Origin: JANWYT01 sp034432435
GTDB taxonomy: Bacteria; Chloroflexota; Anaerolineae; Aggregatilineales; Phototrophicaceae
Assembly (NCBI GenBank): GCA_034432435.1
Contig: DAOUBS010000183.1
Location: 1 to 7,225 of the forward strand
Direction: 5' to 3'
DNA: 7,225 nt
Within the stretch, counting starts at the first letter, position 1. Every line of letters begins with the position of its first letter. Shown here piece by piece: positions 1 to 5,733 of this stretch. Below the pieces are notes generated by a model. The model saw only the letters and a list, made by a program, of their open reading frames with translations, was not told the DNA's origin and made no database searches. A program made the position numbers and the translations under genes.

Positions 1-324
1 TTCGATGGCGGCGCGCTGTGAGCCAAGACCCATGGCGATGCCGTTGGCTTGGGCCACCTCGGCAAGGTTGCGATTGATGCGCAGGGCAAGCTCGGCTCCG
101 CCGGTCATCGAGGAGATGAGCAGGGGGGCTTTCAAGGTCTTGTTGAAGAGGGTCTGCGTGGTATCCACCGCGTCGAGATCGAGTTCTGGCAGAGCGCGAT
201 GGACAAAGCGGTAGCGTTCTAGCCCAGTGGTTAATCTTGGAAAGTCTACATTTTGTTCAAGGTTGATGCGGATATGATCGACTTTTCGACTCTCGGTGGT
301 CGGCTGGTGCGTGACTTCTGGCAT
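1..324 (-). CDS. fni: Type 2 isopentenyl-diphosphate isomerase, N-terminal 108 residues (runs off left edge)
   Basis: Interconverts isopentenyl and dimethylallyl diphosphate, the building blocks of isoprenoids, using reduced FMN; cytosolic. The minus-strand frame starts with ATG at 324 and is open to base 1, giving exactly 108 codons, about a third of the usual 330-350 residues. Hallmarks of the family N-terminus are visible: RKVDHI at residues 13-18, the strand LLISSMTGG at 68-76 that packs against FMN, and GLGSQR at 99-104. An AGGA lies 10 nt before the ATG (335-338), and a good promoter lies upstream at 369-397. It is divergent from acpP, and both belong to lipid precursor metabolism. The family call is firm. 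The rest of the protein, including the metal-binding and catalytic C-terminal parts, cannot be seen. Confidence 0.93.
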   Translation of the reverse strand, partial: MPEVTHQPTTESRKVDHIRINLEQNVDFPRLTTGLERYRFVHRALPELDLDAVDTTQTLFNKTLKAPLLISSMTGGAELALRINRNLAEVAQANGIAMGLGSQRAAIE

Positions 325-368
325 GAAGAGGGGTTCCTGTAAACAACGAGTGTGCAGCTGACCGCTGT

Positions 369-397
369 ATCGTACTGTGGGTAGGAGTGCGTGTCAA
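369..397 (-). promoter_or_regulatory. Candidate sigma-70-type promoter for fni
   Basis: On the minus strand a perfect TTGACA (-35, bases 397-392) is followed by a 17-nt spacer and TACGAT (-10, bases 374-369, four of six consensus positions). Transcription would begin near 362, leaving a leader of roughly 38 nt before the fni ATG at 324. The hexamers and spacing are seen directly; activity is inferred. Confidence 0.55.
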
Positions 398-425
398 TGA
401 CTGCGGTGGGTGTACACTTTACTAT
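397..425 (+). promoter_or_regulatory. Possible acpP promoter
   Basis: Plus-strand ATGACT (397-402) and TACTAT (420-425) are separated by 17 nt. Each matches four of six positions of the sigma-70 consensus. It would give an acpP leader of about 80 nt containing the inverted repeat at 442-464. Its -35 shares one base with the -35 of the fni promoter, so the two would face away from each other across base 397. TTTAAT at 446-451 is an alternative -10 without a good -35. This is a weak call. Confidence 0.3.
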
Positions 426-438
426 CGAGAACAGGGTG

Positions 439-467
439 AGTACACTTTAATCTGCTTAAAGTGTCAA
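439..467 (-). promoter_or_regulatory. Second, upstream candidate promoter towards fni
   Basis: A second perfect TTGACA occurs on the minus strand (467-462), again inside the 8-mer GTGTCAAT (plus strand 461-468) that also holds the first one (391-398). With a 17-nt spacer it pairs with TGTACT (444-439, four of six consensus positions). The whole spacer is filled by the perfect inverted repeat at 442-464, an arrangement typical of a repressor-covered promoter. Function is inferred. Confidence 0.35.
442..464. promoter_or_regulatory. Perfect inverted repeat, candidate operator or leader hairpin
   Basis: ACACTTTAA (442-450) and TTAAAGTGT (456-464) are exact reverse complements separated by five bases (TCTGC). 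A further direct copy of the half-site, GTACACTTTA, lies at 412-421 and matches 440-449. There are therefore three half-sites in about 50 bp, just upstream of acpP. As DNA this looks like a dimeric regulator site; as RNA in the acpP leader it could fold into a 9-bp stem. No poly-U follows, so it is not an intrinsic terminator. The regulator is unknown. FapR-type control of acp genes is known in Firmicutes, but this sequence is not recognisably the FapR site. Confidence 0.55.
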
Positions 468-496
468 TCCTGATGAGACAATTACAGAATCCTGTT

Positions 497-501
497 GGAG
501 G
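497..501 (+). promoter_or_regulatory. Ribosome binding site that fixes the acpP start
   Basis: GGAGG, ten bases before the ATG at 512. The frame is open further upstream to a GTG at 461 and an ATG at 473, but neither has a Shine-Dalgarno sequence, and the GTG lies inside the inverted repeat. The start at 512 also gives the standard ACP length. Confidence 0.8.
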
Positions 502-511
502 GAAAAAGCAA

Positions 512-751
512 ATGGCTAGCATCGAAGAGCGCGTGAAAGCGATTGTGGTGGATGTGCTGAACGTGGATGAGTCGCGTGTCGTGCCGGAGGCGCGCTTCCG
601 TGACGATTTGGAGGCGGACTCGCTGGATCTAGTGGAACTCATCATGCAGTTTGAAGAGGCGTTCGGGGGCGAGATCAGCGACGAGGCGGCCCAGAAGATC
701 GAAACGGTGGGGCAAGCGATCAGCTACATTGAGACGCACATGAACAGCTAG
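512..751 (+). CDS. acpP: Acyl carrier protein
   Basis: Small acidic carrier that holds growing acyl chains on a 4'-phosphopantetheine arm during fatty acid synthesis; cytosolic. The product has 79 residues, normal for the family. The phosphopantetheine site is clear: EADSLDLVEL, with Ser37 as the modified serine, at the start of the acidic recognition helix. Helix I (about residues 3-16) and the C-terminal helix (about 65-77) match ACP layout, and the FEEAFGGEIS stretch after helix II is typical. The start is set by the GGAGG at 497-501. It stands alone, is followed 19 nt later by a terminator, and faces fni with a shared control region. It could serve another carrier-dependent pathway, but it resembles the fatty-acid type and no polyketide or peptide synthase genes are present. 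Confidence 0.96.
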   Translation: MASIEERVKAIVVDVLNVDESRVVPEARFRDDLEADSLDLVELIMQFEEAFGGEISDEAAQKIETVGQAISYIETHMNS

Positions 752-1368
752 GCTGTGATTGACGAATTGGAAGGGCGCTGCGGCGCCCTTTTTGTTTGGA
801 AGATCGACATAGCGGTGACGCCATAGGTGAGCAGCAAAGCAGGCGCTGCCAACCCGAGCTGATACGGAATCTGATACTGAGTGAGATAGATATGGGTTTG
901 TGTGAGCGCGAACACGAAGGCTGCACTAGCTGCGACAGCCACAAACAAGGCAATGTACTTCGTATAGTGATTAAGCCAATTTTTTGACAGCGCGAAACCG
1001 CCAAGCAAGCAAAGGGACGCGATGAGCATCTGCTGACGATAGTTGGGGTCGTCAAGCTGGCTTAAGAACTCAAACGGTGGCAACTGAGAGATAGCGACTG
1101 CGCACATGATCAAGCCGAATAAAACAGCTCGTCGAGTTTGATTGCGTATAGTCAAAGTGCAAAGTGACAAAACGAGCAAAACAACGATTTGAATCCGCAG
1201 GAGAAAGGGCAGGGCTAGGCTGATCGCCGCCTGCCGCTCAGCAGGCAGGAGGCTCGTCCACTCGGCCAGATCAAACAGCGTAAAGGATAGGCTACCAGCG
1301 TGTGAGCTAACAACGGGAGCGAATAATCCAACAGGCAGCAGAAGCAGAATTAGAATTCTCATAGTCAT
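748..1368 (-). CDS. Membrane protein of unknown function, 206 aa, next to the AAA+ ATPase
   Basis: I do not recognise a family. The protein starts with a signal-like segment (residues 1-24, MTMRILILLLLPVGLF, possible cleavage after SSHA). About five hydrophobic helices follow: about 55-74, 81-96, 113-128, 137-156 and 170-190. Between the signal segment and the first helix is a stretch likely to be outside the membrane, and the tail KRAPQRPSNSSITA is basic and polar. I chose the ATG at 1368, four bases after the ATPase stop; the ATG at 1362 and a longer in-frame start at 1452 inside the ATPase gene are alternatives. No Shine-Dalgarno is visible, so translation is probably coupled to the ATPase gene. 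Hand counts of five 60-base blocks gave 37-53 % GC, lower than the roughly 60 % of a block in the neighbouring gene. Its stop overlaps the acpP stop in a CTAG palindrome. The acpP terminator inside its last codons suggests the end may be relatively new. That the ORF is real is likely but not certain. Confidence 0.72.
   Translation of the reverse strand: MTMRILILLLLPVGLFAPVVSSHAGSLSFTLFDLAEWTSLLPAERQAAISLALPFLLRIQIVVLLVLSLCTLTIRNQTRRAVLFGLIMCAVAISQLPPFEFLSQLDDPNYRQQMLIASLCLLGGFALSKNWLNHYTKYIALFVAVAASAAFVFALTQTHIYLTQYQIPYQLGLAAPALLLTYGVTAMSIFQTKRAPQRPSNSSITA
771..793 (+). terminator. Intrinsic terminator of acpP
   Basis: AAGGGCGC (771-778) pairs perfectly with GCGCCCTT (783-790) around a TGCG loop. 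A T-run spans 789-793, followed by GTTT. It lies 19 nt after the acpP stop. On the minus strand the same hairpin is followed by CCAATTCG with no T-run, so it should stop only plus-strand transcripts. It lies within the coding region of the opposing membrane protein, where it encodes residues 193-199. Confidence 0.9.
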
Positions 1369-1372
1369 AGAA

Positions 1373-2515
1373 TCACAGATGTTTTTCAAGTACTTGCTCA
1401 ATTTGACGATCTTCGAGCCGCTGACCTTCAACGAAGGCCTCCATGAACTCACTTTTACGCTGTCGGAGCGTTAAAGGTGCAACGGCTCGAAGATCGTCCA
1501 GCGTTACTTCAGTGCGCATATCTGCTGCGCAGTGAGCGCGAGCGGCCTCGAACATTGCATATTCGGCGCGGTGCGAGTCGATGTTCAGGGCGCGGACGAT
1601 GTCGATGCCTTTCTGGATGATCTCGTCTGATAGGGTGGTGGACTTTAACAAGTCGCGCGCGATGGCGATCTCTTCTCGGGCATTGGCGGTCATCATCTCC
1701 CATTGGCTAGCGAACAGCTTAGGGTTGGCACGATAGGCGCTGGCACGGCGATAGACCTCTGCGCGCTCCTCAGGCGATACAATGCCCGTGACTAAGACGC
1801 GCATCCCTAACCGATCAAGGATCTGAGGTCGCAGGCGGCCTTCCTCAGGGTTCATCGAGCCGATGAGCACGAAGCGCGAGCGATACGTGCCCACTACAGC
1901 GCCGCGGCGCACAGTGTAGCTCCCTTGAGCTGCCGCGTCTAAGATCAGATCGACGATTTCATCATCAAGTAAGTTGATCTCATCGATGTAGAGGATGTTG
2001 TTGTCCGCACGAGAAAGGATGCCGCGCTCTACTCGGATTTCATTGCGCACGGCAGCGATGCGCTCGTTGATGCCGCCGACGACGTCTTCTACGCGCGCGC
2101 TCAACGGCAGTTCGACCAGTTTTACGCTTTCGAAGTGGGATATTGCTTGTCCAGCGCTCCACTTTTCATAGCAGTCAGGGAACAGCGCTTGGGCGTCTTC
2201 GGGCGTCATCCGCGCTAGCTCATGGGGTAAGGCGTGGTCGGCGCAGTCGCTGACCTCCACATGTGGCAGGAGTGTCAACAAGCTGCGAACGGCGGTTGTT
2301 TTGCCTGTGCCGCGTGGGCCGATCAGCAGGACACCCCCAATGGACGGGTTGATCGTTGCCAGCAGCAGCGCCAATTTCATCTGATACTGGCCGACGATTG
2401 CTAAGAAGGGGAATGGCTGCGGCTCTGCGAAGCCCAAATCAGGCTCAGGTAGTTCCGTGATGCGCTTGTAGCTGTAGTCGTAAAGCAGGCGTAGCAGCGC
2501 GGATTGTTGTGCCAT
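1373..2515 (-). CDS. BchI/ChlI-like (magnesium-chelatase I type) AAA+ ATPase
   Basis: A 380-residue AAA+ ATPase of the chelatase I group. The start of the core PFLAIVGQYQMKLALLL (36-52) is typical of the family. Walker A is GPRGTGKT (66-73, Lys72) and Walker B is ILYIDEINLL (174-183, Asp178/Glu179). Sensor 1 lies in GSMNPEEGRLRPQ (Asn222), followed by LDR with a candidate arginine finger (Arg235), and sensor 2 lies in DSHRAE (Arg316). All catalytic positions are present, so it should hydrolyse ATP. In chelatases subunit I works with subunits D (von Willebrand A domain) and H to insert magnesium into protoporphyrin; no D, H or other chlorophyll gene is here. The segment usually reading GATED is altered (PLSARVEDVVGG, 137-148), and about 35 extra residues precede the core. 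It may instead be a MoxR-like remodelling ATPase. The start is well set: GGAGG at 2523-2527, seven bases before the ATG. It follows the glycosyltransferase by 27 nt and precedes the unknown membrane gene by 4 nt. Confidence 0.88.
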   Translation of the reverse strand: MAQQSALLRLLYDYSYKRITELPEPDLGFAEPQPFPFLAIVGQYQMKLALLLATINPSIGGVLLIGPRGTGKTTAVRSLLTLLPHVEVSDCADHALPHELARMTPEDAQALFPDCYEKWSAGQAISHFESVKLVELPLSARVEDVVGGINERIAAVRNEIRVERGILSRADNNILYIDEINLLDDEIVDLILDAAAQGSYTVRRGAVVGTYRSRFVLIGSMNPEEGRLRPQILDRLGMRVLVTGIVSPEERAEVYRRASAYRANPKLFASQWEMMTANAREEIAIARDLLKSTTLSDEIIQKGIDIVRALNIDSHRAEYAMFEAARAHCAADMRTEVTLDDLRAVAPLTLRQRKSEFMEAFVEGQRLEDRQIEQVLEKHL

Positions 2516-2542
2516 TGACTATCCTCCATGACGCAGCAGGGG

Positions 2543-3667
2543 CTATCCCTCAAGCACCTTTGAGTATACATCACGGAGCTGCTGAGCTGTGGCCTCTGGG
2601 ATAAAACGAGCTGCTTGAGCTTTTCCCCGACGGCGCAAGTCTGATGTGAGGGTTGTATCTGACAAGACGTGCCGCATGGCATCCGCGATGGCTTCAACGT
2701 CATATGGATCAACCAGCAAGGCGGCGTCACCGGCGACTTCGGGCAGTGAACTCACGTTCGATGCGATGACGGGCGTGCCGCAAGCCATGCTCTCCAGCAC
2801 GGGGAAGCCGAACCCTTCATACAGCGACGCAACGACGGTGCACGCGGCGGCGCTGTAGAGCGCTGGCAAGTCTGGATCGTCCGCAAAGCCGATCAAGTGA
2901 ACGCGATTTTGTAGGTTGAGTTGGGCAATTGTCTCGTAGAGTTCATCTTCTAACCAGCCTTTCCCGCCGGCGATCACTAGATGCACATGGCTCCACGCCT
3001 TTCCCAGCGCGGCCAGCGCCCGCACCACGCGCGGGTAATTTTTGCGCGGCTGTACTGTGCCGACACACAAGAGGAAAGGATGATCTCCAATTTGATACTT
3101 GGTGCGGATGGCGTCGTCCTGCGTCGGGCGAAAGCGCGGGGCAACACTGGAAAGCACGACACTGATTTTTTGAGCGTCACAGCCGTACAGTGCGATTAAA
3201 TCTTGCTTTGTCGCCTCTGAGTCGGCGATGATGTGGGTCGCACGGCGCACACTGCGGGGCACAGCAGCCTGTAAAAACGCGCGCAGACGTGGGCTGGCTG
3301 CGTCGGGTACGCGCTCAAACGATAGATCGTGCACAGTTAGAACGGTCGGCGATTGCGATTGAACGTAAGGCCGCAGAAAATCCGTCGCGTGATAGAGCGC
3401 AAACTCGCCTGTAAACCACTCCACAGGTAGTGGCAGGCGCAGGCGATGCCAGAGGCGCTGCTGCCATACAGACGATAGGGGAAGCTCAGTTGTCGTCACG
3501 TTTGATTGCTCGAATTGTGGCGGATGGGGCGCGCCGCGTGGGTACACGAGACGATAAGAGGTGGTTCTGTCGTAGGCCAGAACGGCTTCGACTTGCTCAC
3601 GAACAAGGCGGCCGATCCCTGCCGTTTGAGCCGCCGCCGGCGTGTAGTCAATCGTGATCGGGTTCAC
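2543..3667 (-). CDS. Glycosyltransferase family 4 (GT-B fold, retaining)
   Basis: Transfers a sugar from a nucleotide-sugar donor to a growing glycan at the cytoplasmic face of the membrane; donor and acceptor cannot be told from sequence. The 374-residue protein has the two-domain GT-B plan. The N-terminal domain has the TAGIGRLVRE loop (15-24) and TVHDLSFERVP (111-121). The C-terminal donor domain has GTVQPRKN (203-210, Arg208/Lys209 expected at the diphosphate) and the E-x7-E motif EGFGFPVLE (Glu284, Glu292), followed by SMACGTPVIAS. The start is GTG at 3667: the ATG two bases earlier is followed at once by TGA, and the GTG gives a normal N-terminus (NPITIDYTPAAAQTAG). The stop of the GtrA gene and this start form TAA-T-GTG with one base between them. 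With no clear Shine-Dalgarno, reinitiation after the upstream gene is likely. Confidence 0.93.
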   Translation of the reverse strand: MNPITIDYTPAAAQTAGIGRLVREQVEAVLAYDRTTSYRLVYPRGAPHPPQFEQSNVTTTELPLSSVWQQRLWHRLRLPLPVEWFTGEFALYHATDFLRPYVQSQSPTVLTVHDLSFERVPDAASPRLRAFLQAAVPRSVRRATHIIADSEATKQDLIALYGCDAQKISVVLSSVAPRFRPTQDDAIRTKYQIGDHPFLLCVGTVQPRKNYPRVVRALAALGKAWSHVHLVIAGGKGWLEDELYETIAQLNLQNRVHLIGFADDPDLPALYSAAACTVVASLYEGFGFPVLESMACGTPVIASNVSSLPEVAGDAALLVDPYDVEAIADAMRHVLSDTTLTSDLRRRGKAQAARFIPEATAQQLRDVYSKVLEG

Positions 3668-3668
3668 A

Positions 3669-4250
3669 TTATTCGACGTCGTTGTAAGTCCAATAGCGGT
3701 TGATGAAGAAGTTCCAGATCATCACAACAAAGATGGCGATGAGCTGAGCGATGTTGCTGCCGAGGCGGCGCGTCAGCTCGGGCGAAGCCGCATAATCTGG
3801 TGCGAGGGTTTGCAGGATGCCGTTGGCGAACAGGCCGATTGGGGCAAACGTCAGCGTGACCCAAATCGTGCGAGCGACCCAACCGACGGCGCTTACGACG
3901 AAGAACTGTGTAAGCTGCCGGCGCAGTGACCGTGAGCGAGAATCAGGATACGTCCAGTAGCGGTTGAAGGTGAAATTGCTCGACACCGCTGCAATAAAGG
4001 CGATTGTCGTCGCTAGCGCCACATTGAGGGGAATATCTGGCCGAAGCACCGTACTCTGGAGCAGGTTGAGGATGCCGAAATCGATGATTGCTCCGACCAA
4101 ACCTACTGTGATGAACTTGAGAAAACGCTCAACTTCCTTTGCCTTTGTTGGGCTGAGCCGCAGCGAAATCGCCACGTAGATACCGTCAATCGGAGTCCGT
4201 AGCGCACGAGAGGCAGGTTTCGCTTGATCAGATTGTGGCACGGTTGCCAT
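3669..4250 (-). CDS. GtrA-like four-helix membrane protein
   Basis: GtrA-family proteins are small integral membrane proteins of polysaccharide systems; the founding member is proposed to help move undecaprenyl-phosphate-linked sugar across the membrane. This one has 193 residues. A polar N-terminal tail of about 40 residues, longer than in many members, precedes the family start ERFLKFITVGLVGAIIDF (41-58). Hydrophobic segments lie near 44-66, 76-96, 113-140 and 165-183. The family signature occurs twice, NFTFNRYWTY (92-101) after helix 2 and NFFINRYWTY (180-189) after helix 4, so the protein looks like an internal duplication of a two-helix unit. The start at 4250 overlaps the upstream ligase gene by 23 nt and has GGAG (4255-4258) four bases before it. 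Position between a ligase and a glycosyltransferase supports a role in surface glycan assembly. Confidence 0.9.
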   Translation of the reverse strand: MATVPQSDQAKPASRALRTPIDGIYVAISLRLSPTKAKEVERFLKFITVGLVGAIIDFGILNLLQSTVLRPDIPLNVALATTIAFIAAVSSNFTFNRYWTYPDSRSRSLRRQLTQFFVVSAVGWVARTIWVTLTFAPIGLFANGILQTLAPDYAASPELTRRLGSNIAQLIAIFVVMIWNFFINRYWTYNDVE

Positions 4251-5733
4251 GATACTCCGTTGCGGTCGTCAACGTTGACTGCTGATACACCCAAAAGGTG
4301 AGGCCTAACAAAACGCCCACGTGTATAAACACGTTGTTCACGTATAAGTTGTCAAGCACGCTGTGGAGCGATATGTACACCCATGATCCGACAAGCGCCA
4401 CCGCAAGGTAACGCACAGACGCGGACGGGTGCGTGCGCCCTTGCGCTGCAAATAACAGCGCAGACCCTTGAAACACAAGGTACGCAGCGAGTCCTATGAT
4501 CCCAGTTTCTGCCAGAACATTCAAGTAATAGTTGTGAGCGTGGCCGAGCGGCCGAGGCCAGTTCAGCAGGCGATATGGCGCATAGGCAGCGTTGAAGTTG
4601 CCGATGCCAACGCCGAGGGGGTGCGCTTGTGCCATGTTGAGTGCGGCCTGCCAATGTGCCAACCGCTCGACTACTGCATAATTCTCAGTTGTGATGTCAA
4701 CCCCGCGCATGTCTTCAAACGCGAAGAAATCCTCAGTAGAGCTGCTGATGCGCTGCGCGATCGAGGCTGGAAGCACGCCTGATGTCCAGATAATCAACCC
4801 AAACGCAGAGAGCGCCACGAACAAGAAGATGCTGTGAATAAGGCGACGCGGCAGTAACATCCCCATGACGAATACTGCGCCGATCACGCTCAGCCATGCG
4901 CCACGACTCCACGACATGATCAACGCTGCGGTGATGAGGCCGGCACAGGCTAGAGCCGCTGCACACGCGGTTGCCTGCTGCACCTGCCGATGTTTGTACC
5001 ACAAGTGACCATAATCAACGGCCATCGCAAGGCTGAGAGGAAAGATGATGCCCATGAAGCCACCGAATGGGTTGGGCTGTCCGAACGTTCCAAAGGCGCG
5101 GAAGAAGCGCTCACCAATCAGCAGATGATCTGCGCCACTGCCGCCGAAGAAAATGTAAATCCCTATGACAGCGTTAGCAGCAGCAGCGATCACCAGCGCC
5201 GCCATGAACAGCCGCCAGTGTCCGCCCTCTGCGTGGTAATGAACAAAGACGGCTACCAGCAGGATAGTCACCCATTTGATCCCCTCGGTGATGGCAGCTG
5301 TCAGCGACAACGCCCACAACCACGATGCCAGCCCCCACAAGACAAACAGGCCGAGCGGCAGTGCCATCGCAGTGATCCGAAAAGTCAGCACGCGCCGATG
5401 ATGGAGCAGCCGATGAACGCTCCATATGCCAGCGAACAGCAGCAGCAGCACCTGCCCGATGTCCAACGGGAAGCTGAACGGGGCTTCGGTCTGAATCAAC
5501 GTGCGCAGGGGCGAGAGGACGAGCAAGGCAGCGAACAGCGCAAACGGGCTGTAAGCGCTCAGCGCTAGCAGTACCAGCGCTCCCAATGCCAGCGCAGACG
5601 CGGTGGACGGAACAAATGCGATGGCAGCGCCGGCCAGCGCTGCTAACACGGCCCACAGCGTCCAGCGCACTGTTGAAGTGTTCGAGACGTTAGACCCGAG
5701 TTCTGAAGTAATCAAGCGTGCGTGCGAGTCCAT
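4228..5733 (-). CDS. O-antigen ligase / Wzy-type polymerase family membrane protein
   Basis: A 501-residue multi-pass protein with about 12 hydrophobic segments between residue 24 and 484. Members join lipid-linked glycan to an acceptor (WaaL ligases) or polymerise repeat units (Wzy) outside the cytoplasmic membrane; sequence alone does not separate the two. Signature positions are GTFGQPNPFGGFMG (215-228), SWSRGAWLS (274-282), and a large extracytoplasmic loop at about 320-400. That loop contains HWQAALNMAQAHPLGVGIGNF (360-380) and ends in GHAHNYYLNVLAETGIIGL (397-415), with the conserved His of the Wzy_C region. SLHSVLDNLYVNN (455-467) follows. The ATG at 5733 overlaps the decarboxylase gene by 44 nt and lacks a Shine-Dalgarno; a GTG at 5670 would avoid the overlap and lose only the polar N-terminal tail. 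It overlaps GtrA downstream by 23 nt. Confidence 0.9.
   Translation of the reverse strand: MDSHARLITSELGSNVSNTSTVRWTLWAVLAALAGAAIAFVPSTASALALGALVLLALSAYSPFALFAALLVLSPLRTLIQTEAPFSFPLDIGQVLLLLFAGIWSVHRLLHHRRVLTFRITAMALPLGLFVLWGLASWLWALSLTAAITEGIKWVTILLVAVFVHYHAEGGHWRLFMAALVIAAAANAVIGIYIFFGGSGADHLLIGERFFRAFGTFGQPNPFGGFMGIIFPLSLAMAVDYGHLWYKHRQVQQATACAAALACAGLITAALIMSWSRGAWLSVIGAVFVMGMLLPRRLIHSIFLFVALSAFGLIIWTSGVLPASIAQRISSSTEDFFAFEDMRGVDITTENYAVVERLAHWQAALNMAQAHPLGVGIGNFNAAYAPYRLLNWPRPLGHAHNYYLNVLAETGIIGLAAYLVFQGSALLFAAQGRTHPSASVRYLAVALVGSWVYISLHSVLDNLYVNNVFIHVGVLLGLTFWVYQQSTLTTATEYHGNRATI

Noticed and set aside
5..214. Plus-strand 69-codon frame at the left edge
   Set aside because: It is antisense to fni, whose frame contains RKVDHI, SSMTGG and GLGSQR in order.
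442..464. Inverted repeat as an intrinsic terminator or small-RNA end
   Set aside because: The stem is AT-rich and no T-run follows on either strand; position and half-site copies fit a regulator site better.
461..511. Longer acpP start at GTG 461 or ATG 473
   Set aside because: The extra residues are not part of any ACP, the GTG sits in the inverted repeat, and the GGAGG at 497-501 points to the ATG at 512.
5438..5450. Short CAG-type triplet run
   Set aside because: It encodes a run of leucines in a membrane helix of the ligase on the minus strand; it is codon choice, not a repeat locus.
4990..5568. A 192-codon plus-strand open frame
   Set aside because: It lies wholly inside the ligase gene on the other strand. 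The translation is rich in Gln, Arg, Glu and His as expected from antisense of hydrophobic Leu/Ala codons, and it shows no family feature.
5550..5645. Repeated AGCGC/CAGCGC words that resemble a small repeat cluster
   Set aside because: They fall on Ala and Leu codons of hydrophobic helices in the ligase and have no regular spacing.
5174..5656. A 160-codon minus-strand open frame overlapping the ligase gene
   Set aside because: It is a shifted frame of the ligase gene, rich in Arg, Cys, Ala and Gly, with no motif; the ligase frame carries all conserved residues.
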